Made by a program: the position numbers and the translations under genes
Shown here: positions 1 to 5,183 of the stretch, in pieces
Layout of the letters: each line of letters opens with the position of its first letter
Position numbering within the stretch: the first letter of the stretch is position 1
The notes under the pieces: model-generated
What the model was told of the DNA's origin: nothing
Databases searched by the model: none
Seen by the model: the letters and a program-made list of their open reading frames with translations, nothing else
Assembly (NCBI GenBank): GCA_025355915.1
Contig: JANXYT010000062.1
Span: 1 to 9,330 of the forward strand
Source: Holophagaceae bacterium
GTDB taxonomy: Bacteria > Acidobacteriota > Holophagae > Holophagales > Holophagaceae
Direction of reading: 5' to 3'
Length of the DNA stretch: 9,330 bases

Positions 1-1
1 G

Positions 2-42
2 CCTTCTCGGTATCGGCTGCGCCGATACGCGAGACAAACTGA
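2..42. repeat. Hairpin repeat unit, copy 1
   Basis: This is a 41-nt unit repeated at 182-222, 180 bp downstream, with 39 of 41 identical bases. It forms a hairpin: an outer 4-bp stem (6-9 with 30-33), an 8-bp inner stem (10-17 with 21-28), one bulged G at 29 and a TGC loop. The tail GACAAACTGA after the hairpin is also conserved. The two differences between copies lie at positions 16 and 22, which pair with each other. Confidence 0.75.
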
Positions 43-110
43 AACTTGGTGGTTCCAAGGACGAGGCGCCTGGGGCGGCATCCCGACGGCTGCCGCCCCA
101 GCCCGAAGGG

Positions 111-250
111 TTGATGGCAAAGGGTTCCCATGCTGCGTCACCGGGCTTGAACGGTGAACCCGCACCGCCCTGCGCCCACTTCCTTCTCGGTATCGCCTGC
201 GGCGATACGCGAGACAAACTGACTTCTGCCTGGAAACCCTTTGCCATCAA
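111..250. repeat. Inverted repeat of 20 bp arms enclosing 100 bp
   Basis: The left arm TTGATGGCAAAGGGTTCCCA (111-130) is the reverse complement of 231-250 at 19 of 20 positions. The 100 bp between the arms include the second hairpin unit. The 140-bp whole has the shape of a small non-autonomous element with terminal inverted repeats, but no target duplication is visible outside the arms. It could equally be two opposed copies of one longer repeat. No protein is likely, although an open frame (111-344) crosses it. Confidence 0.6.
182..222. repeat. Hairpin repeat unit, copy 2
   Basis: This is the second copy of the unit at 2-42. The inner stem is GTATCGCC/GGCGATAC where copy 1 has GTATCGGC/GCCGATAC, so a G-C pair became C-G and the stem was kept intact. 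It lies inside the long-range inverted repeat 111-130/231-250, whereas copy 1 lies outside it. Confidence 0.75.
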
Positions 251-418
251 TGCAGCCCCTATCGATTACTTGGACGCGCTCCTAGGCCACCCGCTGTGGG
301 TGAATCGCGGGCGCACTTCCACTGGCCATCCACCGGCAGGTTGAATCCATGCGTCAGACATTCGCTGGCGACGACCTCGCCCCCAGCCCGGTTCTCCGCG
401 TCCGTCGGTGGGTCCAGG

Positions 419-1273
419 TCAGCGGGGAACCAGGCGTGAGATCGGGGTCAGCAGATCCTTCCAGATGAAAAGGAGGATCTCGATAAAGATGAGCAGGATG
501 ACGATCCATTCCAGGCGATGGTTCTTCCTCGTATCCAGAAGGCCAAGGAACGTGGCCCCTGCGTCCCGGAGGTACGCAAGCTTCTCCCGAATGGCCCCCA
601 GGCGCTCTTCCAGATCGAACTGGCCGTAGAGTGCACTATCCAGGTGGGCCAGGAATTCGCTCTCCCAGGTGTCTGGCGGGTCATCGAACAAGGTGAGGTT
701 GTCCAGAACTGCGGCTCGCACTTCCATGGCGAATCCCACGATTCGCAGGACCTCCCGGTGGGGCAACACTAATTTGCCTTCGCGGCTGAGGGCGCGGACG
801 ACAGGCTGAAACCGCGCCATCGCCTGGCTTACCGCAGCCTCGAAGTGATCCAACGCCACGCTCTGGGCAAGGGTGAGACTCACGATTCGAAGCTTCTCCA
901 GAGTGAACTCCCGGAGATGCACTTCGCTGAAGCCCACGAAATCCTCCGTGGCCCCGACCTTCACCTTGAGGAAGTCCCGGGCCTGTTCCTCCAAGCGGCT
1001 CAACCCTGGCAAGGATTTCAATTCCTCGTGAATCTGGCGGATCAAGGCGTCAGGGCAGTTCCAGAAGACGACGCCCCCGAAGCGGGAGAGGAACACGAAG
1101 CTGCCCTTCTGGGGTTCCATCACCAATGGGTTGGTGCCGAGAATGGGCTGGCTCGGATGGGACGCACAGAAGGCCTTCAGGCCGATCTGACCCTCGAAAT
1201 AGTCTGCCTGGAGGGCGAAATGCCTCTCTTCCCCTTCGGGAAGCAATGGGCGAGCTCGGGACGTCTGGTTCAT
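419..1273 (-). CDS. DUF155/RMND1-family protein with C-terminal membrane anchor
   Basis: This 284-aa protein matches the DUF155 (RMD1/Sif2/RMND1/YagE) family. Eukaryotic members act in mitochondrial translation or meiotic nuclear division; bacterial members have no settled function. Family features seen are the VVFWN strand (residues about 68-72), the DTWESEF segment (about 201-207) followed by a charged helix likely to form a coiled coil, and a C-terminal RLEW motif (about 253-256). RLEW leads straight into one hydrophobic helix (about 255-273), so the protein is probably tail-anchored with its bulk in the cytoplasm. The ATG at 1273 is preferred. An in-frame TTG (1333) and ATG (1327) would add 18-20 residues, but those codons are rare-looking (TTA, CAA, TGT, CTA) and the added residues do not resemble the family. 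No start has a strong ribosome binding site. The gene lies downstream of the HIT gene on the same strand and may be co-transcribed. It looks less GC-rich than radA. Confidence 0.82.
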   Translation of the reverse strand: MNQTSRARPLLPEGEERHFALQADYFEGQIGLKAFCASHPSQPILGTNPLVMEPQKGSFVFLSRFGGVVFWNCPDALIRQIHEELKSLPGLSRLEEQARDFLKVKVGATEDFVGFSEVHLREFTLEKLRIVSLTLAQSVALDHFEAAVSQAMARFQPVVRALSREGKLVLPHREVLRIVGFAMEVRAAVLDNLTLFDDPPDTWESEFLAHLDSALYGQFDLEERLGAIREKLAYLRDAGATFLGLLDTRKNHRLEWIVILLIFIEILLFIWKDLLTPISRLVPR

Positions 1274-1371
1274 CAAGCCCCAAGGGCTCTGGTGGGCCGC
1301 GGATAGACAGCATTGTAAGTTTGCCATCTTCAAGCCCGAATTGAATCAATCGCCCCGTTCTTCCCCCCTGC

Positions 1372-1719
1372 CTATTGGCAGAGTTTCCCCCCCAGCGGCT
1401 TGCCTCCCAGCAGATGGAAGTGCAGGTGGAAAACCGTCTGGCCGGCATCGGGACCGCAGTTGCTCAACAGGCGCCACCCACTGGCCATCACCCCGTGGTC
1501 CCGCGCCAGCTGGGCGGCCAATGGAAGCATGCGCCCCGCGACGGCGGCCATCTCCGAACTCATGTCACCCAGCCCCTCACAGTGGGCCTTGGGAATTATG
1601 AGCAGATGGACCGGCGCCTGGGGGAAGATGTCCTTGAAGGCGAGCAGGCTATCGTCTTCGTACACAACGGCGGAAGGGATCTCCTTCCGCGCGATCTTGC
1701 AGAACAGGCAATCACTCAT
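1372..1719 (-). CDS. HIT-family nucleotide hydrolase/transferase (HINT-like)
   Basis: This 115-aa protein has the normal length for HINT-type histidine triad proteins, which hydrolyse AMP linked to amines or other nucleotide conjugates in the cytoplasm. The histidine triad H98-L-H-F-H102-L-L lies near the C-terminus, preceded by the usual conserved SNCGPDAGQTVFH segment. The N-terminal CLFC (Cys4, Cys7) and the IIPKAH segment (His46) match subgroup members that bind zinc. The ATG at 1719 is chosen because a strong GGGAGGG ribosome binding site lies 5 nt upstream and the protein begins as homologues do. The open frame extends about 90 codons further upstream, but that part is only the antisense of trmL. 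A 5-bp hairpin (1368-1381, CTGCC/GGCAG) spans the stop codon. The physiological substrate cannot be read from the sequence. Confidence 0.93.
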   Translation of the reverse strand: MSDCLFCKIARKEIPSAVVYEDDSLLAFKDIFPQAPVHLLIIPKAHCEGLGDMSSEMAAVAGRMLPLAAQLARDHGVMASGWRLLSNCGPDAGQTVFHLHFHLLGGKPLGGKLCQ

Positions 1720-1731
1720 CAGGACCCTCCC
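1720..1731. promoter_or_regulatory. 12-bp divergent gap holding both ribosome binding sites
   Basis: Only 12 bp separate the start codons of the HIT gene (minus) and trmL (plus). Read on the plus strand the gap gives AGGA 7 nt before the trmL ATG. Read on the minus strand it gives GGGAGGG 5 nt before the HIT ATG. No room remains for a promoter, so each gene must be transcribed from a start inside the other gene's coding region. Confidence 0.8.
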
Positions 1732-2187
1732 ATGTTCCACATCATCTTGCATCAGCCAGAGATTCCGCAAAATACCGGAAGCATCGGCCGGCTCTGTGTG
1801 AACAACGGGGTCCAGCTGCACCTCATCCATCCCCTGGGGTTCGAAACCTCCGACTACTACCTCCGTCGGGCTGGCCTCGACTATTGGGAAAAGCTGGAGC
1901 CCACCCATTACGACGATTGGAATGACTTCCTGGCCCGGAATCCCGCCAAGCGGCTGTGGTTCTTCAGCACCAAGGGCGCCCGACGGCATACCCAGGCACC
2001 CTGGGCTTACGGCGACGGCCTAGTCTTCGGCCGGGAGACGGTGGGCCTCCCGGCGGAGCTTCTTGCCGCGCACCCGGAGAGCCTCGTGCGCATCCCCATG
2101 GTGGGCGACCATCATCGCAGCCTGAATCTGGCCCAGGCCGCAGCCATTGGCCTTTACGAGGCGCTAAGGCAGACTGAGAACTGGTAG
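1732..2187 (+). CDS. trmL: tRNA (cytidine/uridine-34 2'-O)-methyltransferase TrmL
   Basis: This 151-aa SPOUT-class enzyme is close in length to E. coli TrmL (about 157 aa). It transfers methyl from S-adenosylmethionine to the ribose of the wobble base of tRNA-Leu isoacceptors. All three SPOUT knot motifs are visible: PEIPQNTGSIGRLC (residues 9-22), FGRETVGLP (99-107, the cofactor loop) and IPMVGDHHRSLNLAQA (121-136). The RRAGLDYW segment (45-52) is also typical of TrmL. The ATG at 1732 is chosen because homologues begin MxxIxLxxPEIPQNTG and an AGGA site lies 7 nt upstream. The frame is open further upstream, but that stretch is antisense to the HIT gene. No terminator is visible after the stop, so read-through into the next two genes is possible. 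Confidence 0.95.
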   Translation: MFHIILHQPEIPQNTGSIGRLCVNNGVQLHLIHPLGFETSDYYLRRAGLDYWEKLEPTHYDDWNDFLARNPAKRLWFFSTKGARRHTQAPWAYGDGLVFGRETVGLPAELLAAHPESLVRIPMVGDHHRSLNLAQAAAIGLYEALRQTENW

Positions 2188-2310
2188 CGCCGCCGCCCCA
2201 ACGACACAACCTTCCCATCCCTGTGGTGCGGACGGCATAAGGGGCCATAACCGAACAGCCAGGAAAACATTGGCTATTCTGTAACGGCCCCCAACCTCTC
2301 CGGAGCCCCC
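2188..2310 (+). other. Intergenic leader between trmL and the B12-binding gene
   Basis: This 123-bp spacer is less GC-rich from about 2238 onward. It contains a small inverted repeat (AGCCA 2257-2261 with TGGCT 2271-2275) and a TATTCT at 2275-2280 that could be a weak -10 element, though no acceptable -35 sits at the right distance. A GGAG ribosome binding site (2302-2305) lies 5 nt before the next ATG. No B12 riboswitch hallmark was recognised, and the spacer is too short for a full cobalamin riboswitch. Confidence 0.4.
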
Positions 2311-2709
2311 ATGAGCCAAACGCCGATTCGCGTTGTCATCGCCAAGCCGGGCCTCGATGGGCACGACCGAGGGGCCAAGGTGGTGGCCCGCGCCCTGCGG
2401 GACGCCGGCATGGAAGTGATCTACACCGGCCTGCGGCAGACGCCCCAGCAGATCGTAGCTGCCGTGGTGCAGGAAGACGCCCAAGTGCTGGGCCTGAGCA
2501 TCCTGAGTGGCGCCCACAACCAGATCTTTCCCGAGGTACTGCGGCTGCTGAAGGAACAGGACGCCGACGATGTGCTGGTCTTTGCGGGCGGCATCATCCC
2601 CGACGAGGACATTCCCAGCCTCAAGGCCCAGGGCATCCGTGAAATCTTCCAGCCCGGCACGAACACCGAGGACATCGTGGCCTTTATCCAGCGCGAGACC
2701 CTTCGATAA
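2311..2709 (+). CDS. Stand-alone B12-binding subunit, methylmalonyl-CoA mutase type
   Basis: This 132-aa protein consists of only the cobalamin-binding Rossmann-like domain found at the C-terminus of methylmalonyl-CoA mutase and as the small subunit of two-chain acyl-CoA mutases. The signature D16-G-H18-D-R-G21 (DxHxxG) supplies the histidine that ligates cobalt. SILSGAH (63-69) and GGIIP (93-97) form the other parts of the cofactor pocket. The start has a GGAG site 5 nt upstream. No large catalytic mutase subunit is encoded in the window, so the partner must be elsewhere if this is a mutase subunit. Related isobutyryl- or 2-hydroxyisobutyryl-CoA mutase small subunits cannot be excluded. Its stop overlaps the radA start (TAATG), indicating translational coupling. 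Confidence 0.88.
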   Translation: MSQTPIRVVIAKPGLDGHDRGAKVVARALRDAGMEVIYTGLRQTPQQIVAAVVQEDAQVLGLSILSGAHNQIFPEVLRLLKEQDADDVLVFAGGIIPDEDIPSLKAQGIREIFQPGTNTEDIVAFIQRETLR

Positions 2710-4073
2710 TGGCCAAGACCAGCCCTTTGTTCGAATGCACGGCCTGCGGCGCACGCCATCCCAAGGCGATGGGAAAGTGCACCGGCTGCGGCGCCTGGGA
2801 CACCGTGCAGGAGGTGCGGGGTTCGCTGAAGCGCGACCTCCAGCGGGCCGGATCCGCCTATGCGCAAAGCCAATACACGGGCCCCATCGCGCTGCCGGAT
2901 GTGGACGTCACGGACACCCAGCGCAGCCCCACCGGCATCGTTGAACTGGACCGCGTGCTGGGTGGCGGCGTGGTGCCCGGCATGGTGGCCCTGCTGGGCG
3001 GCGAGCCGGGCATCGGCAAGTCCACCCTGCTGCTGCAGTGGGCGGCTACGACAAAAGGCACGGTGCTCTACGCCAGCGGCGAGGAGAGCGAGCGCCAGAT
3101 CAAGCTGCGGGCCCAGCGCCTGGGCGCGGAAAACCCCGGCATCCACCTGCTGGCGGAAACGGACGTGCGCCGCATCCTCGAAGAGGCTGAGCGCATGCAG
3201 CCCGATCTGCTGCTGGTGGACAGCATCCAGACCCTTTTCGACCCGGATTTCGAAAGCAGCGCGGGCAGCGTGAGTCAGGTGCGCGGCTGCGCGGCCATGC
3301 TCACCCGCTGGGCCAAGACCACGGCCACACCCCTGGTGCTGGTGGGCCACGTCACCAAGGACGGCAGCCTCGCTGGCCCCAAGGTCCTGGAGCACCTGGT
3401 GGACACGGTGCTGGCTTTCGAAGGCGACCGCCATCACCACCACCGGTTGCTGCGGGCCCTGAAGAACCGCTTTGGCGCCGCCTTCGAACTGGGCGTCTTC
3501 GCCATGACCGAAAAGGGCCTGGTGACCGCCGAAGGCAACCCCTTCTTCCTGGACGCCGAACCCCGCCCGGGCTGCTCCGCCACGGTGGTCCTCAGCGGCA
3601 CCCGGCCCATGGTGGTGGAGATCCAGGCGCTGGTGGCCGCCGCGGGCTTGGGCATCCCCCGCCGCACGGCCCTGGGCATTGATGGCCAGCGGCTGGCCAT
3701 GCTGTGCGCCGTGGCCGAACGCCGGGGCGGGGTGCAGCTCCACGACCGGGACATCTACCTGAACGTGGCCGGAGGGCTGGAGATCGAGGATCCTGCCGCC
3801 GACCTGGCCGTCATCGCCGCCCTGTGCAGCGCCGCCGGCGGCCGCCTGTTGGCGGAGAAATGCCTCTTCATGGGCGAAGTGGGGCTCACGGGCGAAGTGC
3901 GCCCCGTGGCCCAGCTCCCCCTGCGCCTCCAGGAAGGTGCCCGCCTTGGCTTCAGCTGCGCCGCGGTGCCCCGCCTGGGCCTCGAAGGCAAGAGCCCCCT
4001 CGACCTCTTCCCGGAAACCAGCGTCGAGCGGTTGCGGAACAAGGCCTGGCTCAAGGGCGCGGTGGAAGAATAA
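2709..4073 (+). CDS. radA: DNA repair protein RadA/Sms
   Basis: This 454-aa protein has the full length and domain order of bacterial RadA, a RecA-like helicase that drives branch migration of recombination intermediates. In order it has a C4 zinc finger (Cys10, Cys13, Cys24, Cys27), a RecA-type ATPase with Walker A GGEPGIGKST (97-106) and Walker B LLLVDS (167-172), and the RadA-specific KNRFG motif (252-256). A Lon-like C-terminal domain (about 285-450) completes it. All key residues are intact. The ATG shares its A with the TAA stop of the upstream B12-binding gene and has no clear ribosome binding site of its own, so expression is probably coupled to that gene. A long open frame on the opposite strand here is only a mirror of GC-rich codon use. 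Confidence 0.97.
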   Translation: MAKTSPLFECTACGARHPKAMGKCTGCGAWDTVQEVRGSLKRDLQRAGSAYAQSQYTGPIALPDVDVTDTQRSPTGIVELDRVLGGGVVPGMVALLGGEPGIGKSTLLLQWAATTKGTVLYASGEESERQIKLRAQRLGAENPGIHLLAETDVRRILEEAERMQPDLLLVDSIQTLFDPDFESSAGSVSQVRGCAAMLTRWAKTTATPLVLVGHVTKDGSLAGPKVLEHLVDTVLAFEGDRHHHHRLLRALKNRFGAAFELGVFAMTEKGLVTAEGNPFFLDAEPRPGCSATVVLSGTRPMVVEIQALVAAAGLGIPRRTALGIDGQRLAMLCAVAERRGGVQLHDRDIYLNVAGGLEIEDPAADLAVIAALCSAAGGRLLAEKCLFMGEVGLTGEVRPVAQLPLRLQEGARLGFSCAAVPRLGLEGKSPLDLFPETSVERLRNKAWLKGAVEE

Positions 4074-4088
4074 TTTCCGGACAACCTC

Positions 4089-4129
4089 CCTCCCTTGGAA
4101 GATCCCCGCGGCTCTGGCATCCAAGGAGG
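4089..4129 (+). other. Possible hairpin after radA
   Basis: CCTCCCTTGG (4089-4098) can pair, with one bulged C, with CCAAGGAGG (4121-4129) across a 22-nt loop. It lies just after the radA stop but has no following T tract, so it is a poor intrinsic terminator. The right arm contains an AAGGAGG, the first of two such motifs 16 bp apart; the second (4139-4146) is the real ribosome binding site of the next gene. Confidence 0.3.
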
Positions 4130-4138
4130 ACCCGGATC

Positions 4139-4146
4139 AAGGAGGT
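4139..4146 (+). promoter_or_regulatory. Strong ribosome binding site before the esterase signal peptide
   Basis: AAGGAGGT lies 4 nt before a GTG codon at 4151. This near-perfect Shine-Dalgarno sequence is the strongest in the window. It marks the original start of the secreted esterase gene that is now interrupted. Confidence 0.7.
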
Positions 4147-4150
4147 CAGA

Positions 4151-4250
4151 GTGAATGCCTGGAGAGTCCTTGCACTCTGCATGGCCGTGATGGGCCACGC
4201 CAGCGCGGGCAAGGGCGCCGCGCTGGAGAACTTCCGGTCGGAACGTCTGA
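4151..4250 (+). pseudogene. 5' part of a split secreted esterase gene (signal peptide)
   Basis: From GTG 4151, after a strong AAGGAGGT site, the frame encodes 33 residues. They begin MNAWRVLALCMAVMGHASA, a classical signal peptide with a short basic n-region, a hydrophobic core and an ASA cleavage site after residue 19. GAALENFRSERL follows, resembling the first strand of secreted PF00756-type esterases. After CTG (4247-4249) the frame enters a palindromic dispersed repeat and runs to a TGA at 4364-4366, giving a 71-aa hybrid whose tail is repeat-derived. Deleting 145 bp (4251-4395) joins this part in frame to the esterase body, reading ERL-SRNVPIALHVP and giving 292 aa in all. I infer an insertional disruption; whether either half is still expressed is unknown. 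Confidence 0.75.
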
Positions 4251-4392
4251 TACCAAGAAGCGTTCAACACGAAAGGACCTTTCACCGCCAAGACGCCAAG
4301 GGCGCCAAGAAAGGCAACAGACTATGTGCTTTCGCAGTTCTTGGCATCTTGGCGACTTGGCGGTGATCTTATTCTTTGAATGCAAACTGGTA
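4251..4392. mobile_element. Palindromic MITE-like dispersed repeat inside the esterase gene
   Basis: This 142-bp segment begins TACCA and ends TGGTA, and is flanked on both sides by TGA (4248-4250 and 4393-4395), consistent with a 3-bp target duplication. The core is a long imperfect palindrome: 4283-4311, containing three CGCCAAG units, against 4338-4365. Outer parts also match in inverted orientation (GCGTTCAA left, TTGAATGC right). Its translation gives RQDAKGAKK followed by LGILATWR. I recognise this signature from short hypothetical proteins scattered through many unrelated bacterial genomes, which are really translations of a dispersed palindromic repeat. It has no transposase, so any movement would need one supplied elsewhere. 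Exact ends are inferred from frame restoration and the terminal repeats. Confidence 0.75.
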
Positions 4393-5174
4393 TGAGTCGC
4401 AACGTACCCATCGCGCTTCATGTGCCTACCGACGCCGTGGTGACGCGCTGGACCTCCGCCCACCCCGGGTCGCCGATGCCGTTGGTGCTGTTCCTGCCGG
4501 GCGCCTTCGACGGTCCGAAGGATTTCATCCGGGAGGGCCTGGAGGCCTTCCTTTCGGATGAGGAAGCCCAGGGCAACCTCCCACCCAGCCTCTGGGTGGC
4601 GGTCACCCATTTCCAGAGCTGGTACGCGGACCGCGCGGACGGAAGCTTTCCCTACGAACAGTTCCTCATGAATGAACTGATTCCACTCCTGGAAGTGAGG
4701 CACCCGGGCTTCGGGGGGAGCCCCCGGGCCCGGTCCATCACTGGCCTCAGCATGGGTGGCTTCGGCGCCTTGAATCTTGCAGCTCGGACGGGGGCCTTCT
4801 CCCGCTGCCTCGCCCTTTCCCCCGCCCTGGTCGAAGCCCCCTTCAAGGGTCTGCAGTGGTTCGTCCGGCGCAGCTTGACCCGGACCTTCCCTCTGGATCC
4901 CGCCCACTTCGCTCCGTGGAATCCATGGCAGCACCTCGGCGGATCCACCGAACTGGTGATCGGCTGCGGCACGGAGGATAAATACGGCCTGGCAGATACT
5001 TGCCGGACCTTTGCCAACGTGTGCCGGGAACGGGACCGGTCTCTCCGTCTGGAACTCCGTCCCGGAGGGCACGACTGGGCCTATTGGACGCCCACCTTCA
5101 AGCAGTGGGCGCCCTGGCTGCTTGGAATGTCCGTAGGAGATTCTCCAGGTGCCTTAGGCTCCATTCGGCCGTAG
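4380..5174 (+). CDS. Alpha/beta-hydrolase esterase (PF00756-like), lacking its signal peptide
   Basis: The body of a serine esterase of the esterase D/enterochelin-esterase-like group. The nucleophile elbow GLSMGG places the catalytic serine at residue 124, with likely acid D200 (GCGTEDKYG) and histidine H231 (PGGHDWAYW). LVLFLPGAFDG (35-45) forms the strand and oxyanion-hole loop. The substrate is unknown. The open frame begins at ATG 4380 inside the dispersed repeat; ATG 4392 spans the repeat/gene junction. Neither has a visible ribosome binding site, and neither supplies a signal peptide. Native coding sequence begins at SRNVPIALHVP (4395), which continues in frame from the signal-peptide fragment at 4151-4250 once 145 bp are removed. 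The catalytic part has no stops or frameshifts, so the insertion is probably recent, or the truncated protein is still used inside the cell. The gene ends 9 bp before the next start. Confidence 0.88.
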   Translation: MQTGMSRNVPIALHVPTDAVVTRWTSAHPGSPMPLVLFLPGAFDGPKDFIREGLEAFLSDEEAQGNLPPSLWVAVTHFQSWYADRADGSFPYEQFLMNELIPLLEVRHPGFGGSPRARSITGLSMGGFGALNLAARTGAFSRCLALSPALVEAPFKGLQWFVRRSLTRTFPLDPAHFAPWNPWQHLGGSTELVIGCGTEDKYGLADTCRTFANVCRERDRSLRLELRPGGHDWAYWTPTFKQWAPWLLGMSVGDSPGALGSIRP

Positions 5175-5183
5175 GCTCGACCC

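Larger units (their letters stand above)
1..310. repeat. Gene-free region of inverted repeats and a duplicated hairpin unit
   Basis: No convincing gene is present in positions 1-418. The short open frames here run through inverted repeats, have poor composition and lack a ribosome binding site. What can be seen is a cluster of possible hairpins: 6-33, 45-59 (CTTGG/CCAAG), 71-100 (a perfect 10-bp arm TGGGGCGGCA with its complement, 10-nt loop), 186-213 and 288-302 (CACCC/GGGTG). There is also a long-range inverted repeat, 111-130 with 231-250. The cluster begins at or before the window edge, so its full extent is unknown. It may be an intergenic REP/BIME-like repeat cluster or a structured RNA; the sequence alone does not decide. 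Positions 311-418 show nothing recognisable. Confidence 0.6.

Noticed and set aside
111..344. 77-codon open frame in the left repeat region
   Set aside because: It consists largely of inverted-repeat and hairpin sequence and has no ribosome binding site; it is better explained as repeat DNA.
1375..1731. N-terminal extension of the trmL frame by 119 codons
   Set aside because: The added part is antisense to the HIT gene, and TrmL homologues begin at MFHIILHQPEIPQNTG-like sequence, where a ribosome binding site exists.
1720..1989. N-terminal extension of the HIT frame by 90 codons
   Set aside because: The added part is antisense to trmL; the GGGAGGG site and family length place the start at 1719.
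2188..2310. Cobalamin riboswitch before the B12-binding gene
   Set aside because: The spacer is short and no B12-box-like conserved segment was recognised.
2421..4124. Long open frame on the minus strand (567 codons) opposite the B12-binding gene and radA
   Set aside because: It mirrors GC-rich codons of two well-identified genes; its translation is low-complexity His/Gln/Ala/Gly-rich with no domain.
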